From positions 24,384,578 to 24,448,577 of the forward strand of contig NC_052477.1 of assembly GCF_009730915.1 (NCBI RefSeq): a stretch of DNA of 64,000 nucleotides. Direction: 5' to 3'. This DNA comes from Dioscorea cayenensis subsp. rotundata. Lineage: Eukaryota > Streptophyta > Magnoliopsida > Dioscoreales > Dioscoreaceae. The position numbers and the translations under genes are program-made. Shown here in pieces: positions 11,223 to 20,969 of this stretch (within the stretch, counting starts at the first letter, position 1; each line of letters begins with the position of its first letter). The notes under the pieces were generated by a model. The model saw only the letters and a program-made list of their open reading frames with translations, was not told the origin of the DNA and did no database searches.

Positions 11223-11452
11223 CCAATGACCTTCGGGTCTATTGGTACATGGGTCGCCGATAGAGCTCTCACCGAGTGGTGAGAGTTCAATTCTCGGCTG
11301 AGGGCACATTTCTGGGAGTTGTGAATAGTGGTTGTGTACGGGTTGTTCCAGTGCCCACGTGAGCGCGGCCCCGTCCCCACTTGTTCCACCGAGGCTTGTG
11401 CACGTCCCTGGGTCTCTAGTGGGTTCGCCCCACTCCTCTTTCCCAAAAAAAA
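11223..11452 (+). mobile_element. tRNA-derived SINE inserted in the Copia 1 integrase
   Basis: The 230 bp insert is flanked by a perfect 14 bp target duplication, GGTGAGGCCTTTCA, at 11209-11222 and 11453-11466. It ends in a short A run (11445-11452). The 5' half has tRNA-like internal-promoter character, with GAGAGTTCAATTCTC resembling a box B arm. The rest is GC-rich and unrelated to Copia. Copia integrase sequence continues directly on both sides. Confidence 0.9.
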
Positions 11453-11990
11453 GGTGAGGCCTTTCAGTCCTTCCTGAATTATCAAGCAATGGTGGAGAGG
11501 GAGTCCGGTGAGAAGCTAAGAGCTGTTAGGAGCGACCGGCGGGGGGGGGGAATTCACCTCTCTGGAGTTTCAAAAGTATTGCAGTGCTCTAGGAATTAAA
11601 CGGGAGTTCACTGCTCCATACTCTCCACAGCAAAATGGAGTCGTGGAGAGGAAAAATAGGACTGTGGTGGAAATGGTTCGAAGCATGCTCAAATGTGGCA
11701 ATCTACCTCGCAGGTTTTGGGGTGAAGCTGTCTCAACCTCGGTTTATTTGATCAATAGATCTCCTACACAGGCTCTACATGACATGACTCCCTATGAGGC
11801 TTGGCATGGTGTCAAGCCAGCTATTCATCATCTAAGAGTCTTTGGGTGCATTGCTTTTGTGCTCATTGCTTCTCACAAGCTAAAAAAACTTGATGAGAAA
11901 TCTGAGAAGTGTATCCTTGTTGGTTATTCAACCCACTCAAAGCTTACAGACTGTATAATCCAATTACATGCAGGATTATAGAAAGCAGGG
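11453..11990 (+). pseudogene. Copia 1 integrase, C-terminal part
   Basis: After the SINE, the integrase core resumes (SFLNYQAMVERESGEKLRAV). A run of ten G at 11541-11550 breaks the frame just before the GIKREFTAPYSPQQNGV block with its catalytic Glu (VERKNRTVVEMVRSM). The PYEAWHGVKP region follows. Around 11940 a one-base change shifts the frame, and the same protein continues in the frame that opens at 11909. Confidence 0.88.
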
Positions 11991-13816
11991 ATGTTGCTTT
12001 CCACAAAAATTCTCGCTGGAACTGGGAGGTGCCTCACATTGATGCAACTGAAGTGGAGGTTGAGCCTGTGACTGAAGACCCGACAGTCAATATACCTGAA
12101 AGCACAAAGGGAAAAGGAGATGACAATATACGACTATCTAGTCCCTGTCCAATTAGAATGTCAACGGACCATCAAGTTGCTCCTACTGATGGGTCGCCTC
12201 CAAGGAGAACAAAGCTACTGACAGATGTATATAATGCTTGTACTTTTGCCTTGCATGTTGGTGACCCAGCCAATTACAAGGAAGCAGTGAAGAGCAAACA
12301 GTGGCGGGAAGCTATGAATTCTGAGATGGAGTCAATTAAAGCCAATGATACTTGGGTCTTATGTGAATTGCCGGTCGGGAAGAATGTTGTAGGCCTGAAG
12401 TGGATATACAAGACCAAATTCGATGCAAATGGAAAGATAGTGAAGCATAAAGCCAGAATTGTGGCCAAGGGGTTTTCTCAACAGCATGGCATCGACTATG
12501 GTGAGGTGTTTTCTCCTGTGGCCCGCTTAGAAACAGTGAGATTGCTGCTGGCTCAAGCAGCACATTCTGGATGGGTGGTATATCATCTTGATGTTAAGTC
12601 TGCGTTTTTAAATGGTGAGATCCAAGAGGAGGTCTTCGTTGCACAACCGGAAAGGTATGCTGTCAAAGGACGAGAGCAACTGGTGTGCAGACTAAACAAG
12701 GCCTTATATGGGTTGAAACAAGCCCCAAGGGCCTGGTACTCCAAGATTGATCAGTATTTCAGATTGCAAGGCCTATGCAGAAGCGAAAATGAACATACAT
12801 TATATCGAAAGGAGAATGGCTCTGGTGAGGTGTTGCTGATTAGTCTATATGTCGATGACATTGTCTATACTGGTACCTCAGTTACACTGCTTGAAGAGTT
12901 CAAGAAAGAAATGATGGTGGCATTCAGTATGACTGATCTGGGAGTGATGAATTTCTTTCTTGGTATAGAGGTAAAACAGAACTCAAAGAGGATCTTTATT
13001 ACACAGAGCAAATATATTGAAGATCTGTTGTGCACTATGAACATGCAGCAGTGCAAACATATATCAACACCAATGGCTTTAAATGAGAAGCTGCAAGAAG
13101 ATTCAAGTGATGAATGTTATGATCCCTGGGTGTTCAGAAGCATTATCGGAAGATTACTCTATGTCACACACACGCGACCTGATATTTGTTTCTCGGTGAA
13201 TTTCCTGTCTCGATTTATGACTCAGCCCCGGAAGAATCATCTCTGTGCTGCCAAGCGTGTGGTGAGGTATCTCGCAGGCACTAGTGGACTTGGCTTGTGG
13301 TATGCTCATGGAGATGATGGAAAATTGAATGCCTTCTCAGACAGTGATTGGGGGGGCTCCGTGATGGATCGCAAGAGCACTTCCGGGCTGTTTGTTCAGA
13401 TGGGGAGAAGTGCAATATCATGGAGTTCTAAGAAGCAGGAGATCGTGGCATTGTCGACGACCGAGGCTGAATATGTTGCCGCTACTGCTGCAGCATGTCA
13501 GGTTGTGTGGCTGAGAAGAATTCTACAAGATTGCAATTGTAAGATCACAGAACCAACTATGCTCTGGGTAGACAATCAGTCCGCAATTGCTGTTGTGAAA
13601 AATCCTACTCATCATGGTCGAACTAAGCACATCGACGTTCGTTATCATTTTATTCGTAGCATAGTCGCTGAGGGAATCATTACTCCACATCATTGTTCCA
13701 CGGAGGATCAGCTCGCTGACATTTTCACAAAACCATTGTCAGCTGAGAAGCATGTGTTCATGCGAAGACAATTGGGGCTCTTCATGCTTCAATCAAGCGG
13801 GGATGTTGAAGGGTGA
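11909..13816 (+). CDS. Copia 1 reverse transcriptase and RNase H
   Basis: An open frame of 635 codons covers the end of integrase and the whole RVT_2 reverse transcriptase plus RNase H. Visible are WIYKTKFDANG, KARIVAKGFSQ, QLDVKSAFLNG-type sequence (HLDVKSAFLNGEI), KALYGLKQAPRAWY, the catalytic LYVDDI, FFLGIE, THTRPDICFSV, then RNase H with FSDSDWGGSVMDRKSTSG, STTEAEYVA and the closing QLADIFTKPL. The stop lies 13 bases inside the 3' LTR. The domain looks intact even though the upstream polyprotein is broken in several places. Confidence 0.95.
   Translation: MYPCWLFNPLKAYRLYNPITCRIIESRDVAFHKNSRWNWEVPHIDATEVEVEPVTEDPTVNIPESTKGKGDDNIRLSSPCPIRMSTDHQVAPTDGSPPRRTKLLTDVYNACTFALHVGDPANYKEAVKSKQWREAMNSEMESIKANDTWVLCELPVGKNVVGLKWIYKTKFDANGKIVKHKARIVAKGFSQQHGIDYGEVFSPVARLETVRLLLAQAAHSGWVVYHLDVKSAFLNGEIQEEVFVAQPERYAVKGREQLVCRLNKALYGLKQAPRAWYSKIDQYFRLQGLCRSENEHTLYRKENGSGEVLLISLYVDDIVYTGTSVTLLEEFKKEMMVAFSMTDLGVMNFFLGIEVKQNSKRIFITQSKYIEDLLCTMNMQQCKHISTPMALNEKLQEDSSDECYDPWVFRSIIGRLLYVTHTRPDICFSVNFLSRFMTQPRKNHLCAAKRVVRYLAGTSGLGLWYAHGDDGKLNAFSDSDWGGSVMDRKSTSGLFVQMGRSAISWSSKKQEIVALSTTEAEYVAATAAACQVVWLRRILQDCNCKITEPTMLWVDNQSAIAVVKNPTHHGRTKHIDVRYHFIRSIVAEGIITPHHCSTEDQLADIFTKPLSAEKHVFMRRQLGLFMLQSSGDVEG
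13795..13803 (+). other. Copia 1 polypurine tract
   Basis: AAGCGGGGA directly before the TGTTGAAG start of the 3' LTR, the plus-strand primer for reverse transcription. Confidence 0.85.
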
Positions 13817-14282
13817 TTGCAAGCATGGTCAGCATGGGCATGCCGGCGGTTGATGCAGTCAAGCTGGTGAAGCATGGTGGAGGTTATGGATCCGTTTCTC
13901 TTGGCGTCATGGTTGTTGTGTACTGTAGTAATGGTGTGTTAAGGTGAAATAGAGAGTATTTAATGCCTGATATCTCTTGGTTTGTACATGACCAATGAGA
14001 AGTCATTTAGTAGCTCAGGGTAGCCAATGGCATGGGTCAGCTTATCTCTGACCAATGGAATGTATGGGAGTGTACTGAAGCTTTTTGGTTTGTTTTTCTT
14101 TTGACTATAAAGTATTTGCGAGTGCTCTGCACTCATTGGTTGGCTTCATATTTTGACTAGTCTTCCCATTTCCATTCTATTGTTTTTCCTCTCTTATCTA
14201 AAGGTGTGATCAAATCGGGCATTTTATCAAACGCCTGCGACTGGTGGTTTGTGGACTTCCTCCGGCCATCGTTGACCCATCA
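13804..14282 (+). repeat. Copia 1 3' LTR (479 bp)
   Basis: Runs TGTTGAAG to CCCATCA. It is uninterrupted and holds the empty LINE target once at about 14074-14087. Confidence 0.95.
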
Positions 14283-14283
14283 G

Positions 14284-14866
14284 CCATCAACTTTTCTTGT
14301 TTTACATCAGCCAACCAACCATTTGGATATACCATCCAAAGAGATGTTTGAGGTCTACTGTATTTCTTTAATATGATGAAACTCTACAGTGTCTGTCTGC
14401 ATGTTTGTTGGCAAAACTGATAGTGTTCAATCTTATTATTCTTGAACAGGAGGCAATATCAGAATATCAGGAAACTGTCATTACTGTCTTTCATGATTGG
14501 TACTTCATAAGACAGATAGTTAATAGGGTAGTGGAGGTGAAGGATAAAGGCCTTAGTAACTATGCAGGCGACTATAATGTGAGTTTATCATCTTAGTTTT
14601 TGTTTTCCATGGATTTCATTATGCACATCCTTGGTTTAGTTTAAAATGCTGCTAATTCACTTAAAATGTAATTATATATATATATATATATATCTGTTTT
14701 CATCCTTTCAGCCTATCTTTATCGGTTGTGCTGTTCGTTTATACATATAGTTGAGTGATTAATGATTTTCCTCATTCTTTCTCAACAGTATTATTTAGAG
14801 AAGAACCTCGAGGCTAGAGAGAGAGAACTTTCGCGTGAGGCAGAGCTTGAGGAGAAGGCCCCTTAA
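14284..14866 (+). pseudogene. ABCF (GCN-type, ABCF5-like) gene fragment: Walker B, H-loop and C-terminal linker exons
   Basis: Three exons are visible with GT/AG borders. 14284-14352 reads PSTFLVLHQPTNHLDIPSKE and on, 14450-14578 begins EAISEYQETVITVFHDWYFI, and 14789-14866 begins YYLEKNLEARERELSREAEL and stops after EEKAP. Together with 2882-2914 they give the second ATPase domain of an ABCF protein. The Walker B acidic pair is lost (family LDEP, here LHQP) and the H-loop is altered (family SHDRYF, here FHDWYF). The final exon ends at a TAA created by a tandem duplication (14804-14842 and 14867-14905). Retained introns mean this was genomic DNA, not a retrocopy. Confidence 0.85.
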
Positions 14867-14940
14867 GAACCTCGAGGCTAGAGAGGGAGAGCTTTCGCGT
14901 GAGTTACATCATATTAAAGAAATACTGGTATTTTCTTGCT

Positions 14941-16708
14941 TATTAACTCTAGTATTTTCTCGCTTCCTGTTTACTTCCTTTCTATTTTCGAGTAAGCAGG
15001 CTGGGCGAATCACTCTTATTAACTCTAGTATTTTCTCGCTTCCTGTTTACTTCCTTTCTATTTTCCATCTCCCGGACTCAATTCTGGATTCCATCTCTAA
15101 GTTGGCTCGCAGATTTCTTTGGGGTAGGCATGGCGGGGGTCAGAGTTTCCATTCTATTGGTTGGCATGTTTCTACTCTATCTAAACTCGAGGGGGTTTAG
15201 GCTCACGCAACCTTAGAAATGCCCTGCATCGCTCTCATGACCAAACATGCTTTCTATCGCAAAACAATTCGATAAAATTTGGGTTTCCATCTTCCTTCAT
15301 AAGTATCCAACTCGGTGCATTTTGGAACAACTCGCTCTCATTCTTCCGATTCCAGCTTTGCACAAAGCTATTTCAAAAACAATGTATGTCATTAAACCAT
15401 ACTTTCATCTTGCTACTTGTAATCCAAATATGGTTAATGTTTGGGAGGACCCTTGGCTCCTCGGATCTCCCTCTTAATTACAAGCCCACTTTTATCAATA
15501 TGAATGTCATTGATGACCTTGCGATCAATTCTTTTTATCTCCGAGAATACCTATAATTTCAATGCTTGCTCTCGAGCTTTTTGGTGGCGACTGATCGAAA
15601 GTTGTGCTTAATGAGACCAATTTTTGACATCCATGCTTCTAATGATTGGGTCCCGGGCGACCCATCTCATCCAAAAGCCACTCATCGTGGCTGTTGTCTA
15701 TGACTTTATTAATTCGGGGGACTTCTCGCTGGTTTGGACCTGGGTGGCAAGTCATTTGGAAATTGAAGGTTGTCCCTCGTGTTAAGGTTTTTCTTGTGGA
15801 AGCTGGCCTATGGGAAGCTTCCCACTGGCTCTTATCTCTTTAACCTTAACATTGGATCTGTCTCTCTTTGCCACTTTTGTAATATTCATCCTGAAAACTC
15901 TACTCACCTTTTCTGGGAATGCAGGAATTCTGTTAGTTGTTGGTTGATTGCCTTAAACTGGCTGGGTTTGGACCACTCCTTCCTTACTCAACTTAAACAG
16001 GGCTCTTGGCTCACCTGCAACTTACATTGTAACATCAGTTGTGATTTTGCCAAAGCTTTCCTTGCATCTGTGGCATACCACATCCGGGTCCGCTAGATGC
16101 AATTTTTCTCTTCGGCAAATTTTTGGCAAACTTCAACTTGATCCCTTCCAAAGCTTGGTCAGCTACTCATGACTACTTCAACGCTCATGGCCTTAATCGT
16201 AATCATTTCTCTATTTTTGCGAGCCCCGCCTCACTCTCCATTTCGTCTCACCGATGCGGCTCGGGACTCTAATTCAGGTATGGTTGGGTTGGGGTTTTTT
16301 ATCTTTACTAATCATCGGTTAATCCTTCTTGCAGGATCTGTCGGTGTATCCTGTGCATCTGCTCTTGATGCAGAGCTTCTTGCTATTCTTTTTGCCCTGG
16401 ACCATTGCTCTCGCTCTGGTTGGACTCCTTCAAATCTCTACACTGATTGCCGTTCTGCAGTTCATCTTCTTCAGCGTTTCAACAATATCACTGCTTGGCG
16501 TTGCTCTGTGGCAATCCAATCCATCAACCGCATTGTGCACTTGTGGCCTGACTTCTACTTTGATCAAATCAGCCGTGACTTCAACTCCTTTGCTGATCGG
16601 CTTGCCCACTTTGGCAGTTCAAATCCTCAAGTTTCCTTATTTGCTCAAGGCCGGGACCGACCACGATGGCTTGAAGACCTTTGCAAAGCTTTTTGTTTTT
16701 CTTTCTAG
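14941..16708 (+). pseudogene. LINE ORF2 fragment: end of reverse transcriptase, zinc-binding domain, RNase H
   Basis: The piece starts with a short tandem duplication (14941-14989 and 15015-15063). It then reads AGRITLINSSIFSLPVYFLS, the end of a LINE reverse transcriptase. The zinc-binding RVT domain (LCHFCNIHPENSTHLFWEC) lies at 15646-16096. The RNase H domain at 16169-16708 keeps DAELLAILFALD, YTDCRSAVHLL and SRDFNSFADRLAHF, then stops. Several frameshifts separate these blocks. It is on the opposite strand to LINE 1 and is a different, 5'-truncated copy. Confidence 0.85.
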
Positions 16709-18444
16709 CTGTTTTTCTTGTTTAGCTTTCGTAGCTCCTTTTGCAAGAAGCCTCCAGATTGAGAAAGAAAGATCATATCATTTACCTGATTTCAAGATGG
16801 ACAATGAAGGTATATACTAATAAAAGATCAATCAAATGCCATGTTGATGTCAAGGCTATAGAACTTCTTAGAGAACTCTAGGAAAGCTATTTTTGATCTC
16901 TATTCTCTTCTGAAAATTCATTAGTTGAAATTTTGAAGGTTTTAGATCGAAGAGCTTTCAATTTTCAATGATTGAAATGCAGTGACAAACAAACTTGCAC
17001 TTGGTATCATTGATGTATGTTCCTTTGAAATTCATGAGATATTTCTGAATCATTGAGAATCTGAGGGTATTTATATTGGTTCAAATGCTGATGCTCATAA
17101 ATGAGACATAAGATTATGTTAAGAAGTTAGATAAAAGGCATGATATAGATTCATTGTGGGATCATCCATATTTGTTTGAAAACAAATCAATGTAAAGAGG
17201 AGTGTTATAATTGTGCATGTAGCTTGCAAATTAAGACATACAGTTTATGTAAAATATGGCCAAAAATAATAATGAGCAGGCATTCAATTGTGTGAATCAA
17301 TTTAAAGAAAGATTGGTTAATTTGGTTGGCTCAGTTAATAATGTTTTAAAATTATCAACCCATAATTGGGAAAAAGTCCATTCAATTTTTCTAATGAGCT
17401 AAAATCTATAATCTATCTATATTTCTTTGTCTTGTTAGGGCTATGTTATGTGCTTCTTGAGAATCCTTTTTGTTTTTTATTTTGGCATCTCTTCAAATAG
17501 GAAAAACAAGATATTTAAAACAAATACACAAAGCAACATGGAAATCATGTCTACGATTCAAGCTTTGTTTTCATTTTTTTTTTTTTTTTGATAGAAGGCA
17601 TCTCAGGATAAAATCAAAACTGTGCTTATGTGTAATCAAATTTATTTAATAAAATTCTTATATACTAAAGAATGATAGAGAGAGAGGTTTCTCCTCCCTT
17701 ATGATTGTAGCTAGTGTAAGATCATATGATAGTTTCAGTCTTACTAAATGAGAGTTTGTTATCTCCTTTGGTTGATTAGATCTTGATGTTATCTCGTTTG
17801 TAAGTAGGTGGGATTCAGTAACTGCTAGCGTTTGTGCATTAGTTAAGTAGTTATTGTATGGATGATCAAAAGACCTTTTATGGTTTCAATGCCCATGCTT
17901 GTCTGAAAAATTCCTTGCCTGAGATGATACTCGGCGGCATTCTCAAGCATTCATTTGGTTAAGAATGGGATAAATTTACTTACCCTTGCCTTGTCTGTGA
18001 ATATGCCACGAGATTTGTAATTTTTGGTCTCCCTTGTAATTGCTTCACAAAAGCATTTGGTTTTATGGTTAAATGCAGCTCTGCTTGAAATTTGTGATGT
18101 TGAAATGCCTGATTGAGTTTCATAACTTCAGTGCTAATCTTTAACTGTTTGTTGTAAACCTTTTGTAAAGTTAATTACAGGCCTGGAGGATTTGCACTTA
18201 AATTGATGTATATGCTCTGGAAAAAAAAATCATATCTACTCTTTATTATTGAGATTTATTACTTTTTTTATAATTTAGCATTTAATAGTTTTCTATTTGA
18301 TTTTAATTACAATTATAGTTCTTTATTTGATAATTTTTGTTTGTTTATGTAGGAGAATTTATGGCTAAAGATCGAGGGGTTGAAAATGAAGAGGTTACAT
18401 AAAGCTTTTTACTTTGTGTAATTAAGTCAAAAAATATTTTGTAA
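16709..18444. other. Noncoding stretch inside the CACTA block
   Basis: The first few dozen bases may be the 3' tail of the LINE fragment. The rest is AT-rich with a T run near 17573-17590. A CAG-like acceptor before 18350 is followed by a short open stretch (GEFMAKDRGVENEEVT, then stop) that could be a terminal exon of a captured gene. I see no supported gene. Confidence 0.4.
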
Positions 18445-18453
18445 TAAAAGTAG

Positions 18454-18743
18454 GGTTTAATTATTGTACAGGTCCCTGTAATTGTGTACTTTCTGCCCTT
18501 TTAGTCCTTTTAATATTTTTAGGTATAATTAAGTCCTTATATTTAGTCGAGTTGGGTCATTCTAGTCCGCGGTGTAGATTGACAAGTGTAAATTGCAAGG
18601 ACTTAATTGTACATAAAAATATTGCCGTGGACTAAAACGACTCAACTCAACCAAATATGAGGACTTAATTGTATTTAAAAATATTAGAAGGACTAAAAAG
18701 GCATAAAGTACACAATTATAAGGACCTGTACGGCAATTAAACC
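18454..18743. mobile_element. MULE-type MITE, 290 bp, fully palindromic
   Basis: The terminal inverted repeats begin GGTTTAATT and the two halves pair over most of their length. A perfect 9 bp target duplication, TAAAAGTAG, lies at 18445-18453 and 18744-18752, the size made by Mutator-like transposases. There is no coding capacity. Confidence 0.88.
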
Positions 18744-18955
18744 TAAAAGTAGACAAACAGTGTAAAACTCTTTACATTTTGTTATTAATCAAAATACATT
18801 GCACTTGAGCTCATTACTTGTCAATAAAAATAAATGAAATTGAATTTATGATACTTTGGAATGTATTGAAAAATTCATGTTTTTGATTTACAGGTTAAAT
18901 AAATTTATTTATTATTAGTAGAAAATAAATTAAAATTCAATTTAGTTAATGAACA

Positions 18956-19480
18956 AAGTTAGAGGCGGTTATAACAGCCTTTAAAAGTAAGAATATATAA
19001 GAAATTATTAGCTATGAAGGCGGTTATAACCGCCTCTAAAATTTTTAAAGAGTGATAAAAATTATTAGTTGTAAAGGTGATTATAACCGTCTCTAAAATC
19101 ATTAAAGAGGAAAAGGAATTATTAGCTTTAGATGCGGTTCTAACCACCTCTAAAACTGTTGGAAAGGGTTAAAAAATTATTAGTTATAGAGGTGATTATA
19201 ACCACATCTAAAACTATAGAAGAGTGATGAAAACTTGGTAGCTACAGGTAGTTATAACCGTTTCTACCACTTATAATTTTTAGAGGTGATTAAAACCACC
19301 GCTATGTTTGTTATTAAAAACCGCTTCTGTAGATAAAACTTACCCAACGATTGGTACAAATTGGCTCTAAAGTGTAGAGCCGGCTTGATACGAGGCGGTT
19401 TAGAGACGGGTGAAAAAACCAACGCTATAGTTATAGAAGCGGTTTGAAAACCGCCTCAAAACCACTCTTTTGGTGTAGTG
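18956..19480. repeat. CACTA subterminal repeat array and right terminus
   Basis: At least eight diverged copies of a palindromic motif of the form GAGGCGGTTATAACCGCCTC are spaced by 40-70 bases. They begin at 18962, 19018, 19073, 19130 and 19189, with weaker copies toward 19440. They end at CACTACACC (minus strand). Such arrays bind the CACTA transposase near the termini. The left end shows one related pair, AGAGGGGTTTT and AAAACCCCCTC, near 410-438. Confidence 0.75.
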
Positions 19481-19773
19481 TAGTATACCCCTTTTTTTGT
19501 TATCACCATCTCATACAGGAAAGTGCCCATTTTTGTGATCAGTGTATGGAACTCTTGTGGCTTATAAAGGTGATTATTTTTGTTGATAGAACTTCTCTCA
19601 ATTGATTTAACTGTTAAGTGCTGTAATTATTTTGTCAGTATGATGTTGGTCGTTGAAATTGTAATAATAACAAGATAAGATAGCTCAGGAGGTGCAGGAT
19701 TTTGTTTTTACAGGTGTTTGATGCTCGTAAATTATTTTATGTAGGGAGCAAAGTTCATATTTGATTGGTGATG
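19481..19773. repeat. Duplicated flank segment, copy A (right part)
   Basis: Continues the flank broken at 374. The phrase GTTATCACCATCTCATACAGG matches 45839-45859 with one mismatch. Further on, GGAGCAAAGTTCAT and TCAATTTGGAG (beyond the solo LTR) match 32071-32084 and about 32134-32144. Confidence 0.65.
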
Positions 19774-20296
19774 TGTAACATTCCCTTACAAAGTGGAGTT
19801 TAAAAAGGATTACGTTGACAAATCAGAAGAAGGCCACGTTGGCATTACAGCAGAACACCAATCACAAGAAGATTTGGGTGAGGAGTCAGCCCATCCCAAG
19901 GTACGCGTAGGTGAAAGGAGCAGGAGAGCAAATCGTGCGTACACAGATTTCGTGATGGTGTGATGGATGGAGCTTTAAATGAATAGCAAGGGACGAAGAG
20001 GGGGGGTGGTTGGAAGCTTCTTCGCCTTGTTTGTATGCTGCTTTTGTTACTGTAATAGCTTGTGTCTCTCAGTGTGTGGTGTATGACTATATGACTGCAT
20101 GTTTTTGTCTTTAGAGAAGGCTTAAGATGGGTTGTAATGTAGTGTGTTATATATGGTGCTGTCATGAAGTGAAGTCTATGCAAGCATGTCACTGTCATAG
20201 CTCTTAAGGGGTGTTAATTGTTAGAATTTCTGTTTTGGCAAGCCGTTTCTCAGGGTAAACGAGTTGTATCTCTGTTTTTCCTTCATTTCTATTACA
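19774..20296. repeat. Solo LTR, 523 bp
   Basis: It begins TGTAACATTCCC and ends TCTATTACA, giving TGTAA/TTACA inverted ends. A perfect 5 bp duplication, TGATG, lies at 19769-19773 and 20297-20301. The flank alignment with about 32 kb continues across it. No internal retrotransposon sequence is attached, so it looks like the product of LTR-LTR recombination. Confidence 0.8.
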
Positions 20297-20301
20297 TGAT
20301 G

Positions 20302-20660
20302 CGCATCTTATTTTTGTCAATTTGGAGTTTTTTTTTTTAAATTTTAAGATATGGACCTGCATTAACTGATTCTTGTCCAAGCAAATATCCTACTGCTTGA
20401 GCTTCTTTTAACAAGGAGCTTTGAAGTTGAGTACACTTATTTTGGCCAACAAACAGAAGTTGATTCAAATTCATAGGTCTCACCTCTTGCACCGGATTGA
20501 GAATGTCAGAATCCAACATGGTTTGCTTGCTCTTTAGTTATAAAATCAATTACAGAAACTTTTTATATTTTTTATTCTACTGGCCTTGCTTTTATTCTTT
20601 TGATGGGTGTTGGTTTCAGCGTTTCTATCAGAAATGCACAGAACTCTCAACCAGCGCACT
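20302..20660. other. Flank sequence with no supported gene
   Basis: Contains the continuing flank repeat and a stretch (20337-20519) open on the minus strand that is weakly reminiscent of an RNase H-like relic but too short to call. Confidence 0.35.
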
Positions 20661-20661
20661 A

Positions 20662-20745
20662 TCAATCAGAGGATACTCGGAGCTGGAGAAACAATTGAAT
20701 CCAAGAGATTACTGTCAAGTTCTATCGGACGTCTCAAAAACACAG
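20662..20745 (+). pseudogene. CNL 3'-end relic (last LRR and tail)
   Basis: The stretch reads IRGYSELEKQLNPRDYCQVL. It aligns without gaps to the end of the CNL at 30.4 kb (INGCPKLERRCSPGGDYFRL), in both nucleotides and protein. About 28 codons are recognisable; the rest of the gene is absent or unrecognisable. It indicates that another CNL copy once stood here. Confidence 0.55.
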
Positions 20746-20969
20746 TTGAAAGAACATGCCAAATATAGATATTACTATTCTCATACCTCTCATGAACAAA
20801 CACCTTGCAGTTAATCAATTTCCAAATAAAAAATTTGATTCCTTGGAGCTACCTAATTTCCAAATTTTGCCATGCCACCTGCTAGTGGTACCGTGGTATT
20901 ATAACAAGAAGAATTTGATGCCAAGCTGATCGGTCTCGAGATCAGATCTCACGTGATTGATCTGGATCA

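Larger units (their letters stand above)
2915..14282 (+). mobile_element. Ty1/Copia retrotransposon 1, split by a LINE and a SINE
   Basis: The two LTRs (2915-3197 joined to 9355-9550, and 13804-14282) differ at only a handful of positions, so insertion was recent. A tRNA-Met primer site, gag with a CCHC knuckle, protease, integrase, reverse transcriptase and RNase H follow in Copia order. The element lies inside an ABCF exon. The host exon has only a one-base overlap at the junctions instead of the usual 5 bp duplication, and the first LTR base is missing on the left. A 6.1 kb LINE sits in the 5' LTR and a 230 bp SINE in the integrase. Several frameshifts make it non-functional. Confidence 0.92.
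375..19480. mobile_element. CACTA-like (En/Spm) element, about 19.1 kb, non-autonomous, with captured gene exons and nested insertions
   Basis: The left end reads CACTACACTATG and the right end, read on the minus strand, reads CACTACACCAAAAG, the typical terminus of plant CACTA transposons. The right 0.5 kb carries many diverged copies of a palindromic motif (GGCGGTTATAACCGCC), like CACTA subterminal transposase-binding repeats. The related flank at about 45.82 kb runs straight across the site without this block. The 3 bp flanks are CAA (372-374) and TAG (19481-19483), so no exact target duplication survives. No TNP1/TNP2-type transposase reading frame is seen. Contents are ABCF exons, a Copia element with a LINE and a SINE inside it, a LINE fragment and a MITE. 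Ends shared by chance or two different elements remain possible. Confidence 0.65.

Noticed and set aside
11223..11320. Possible true tRNA gene
   Set aside because: The box B-like arm and target duplications fit a SINE; no complete cloverleaf was found by eye.
18562..18756. Minus-strand 64-codon frame
   Set aside because: Created by the palindromic MITE.
19845..20198. Minus-strand open frame of 117 codons
   Set aside because: Lies entirely inside the solo LTR, has no recognisable domain and a low-complexity His/Thr-rich start; a chance frame.
20337..20519. Minus-strand frame resembling an RNase H-like tail
   Set aside because: Too short and without catalytic residues; similarity may be chance.
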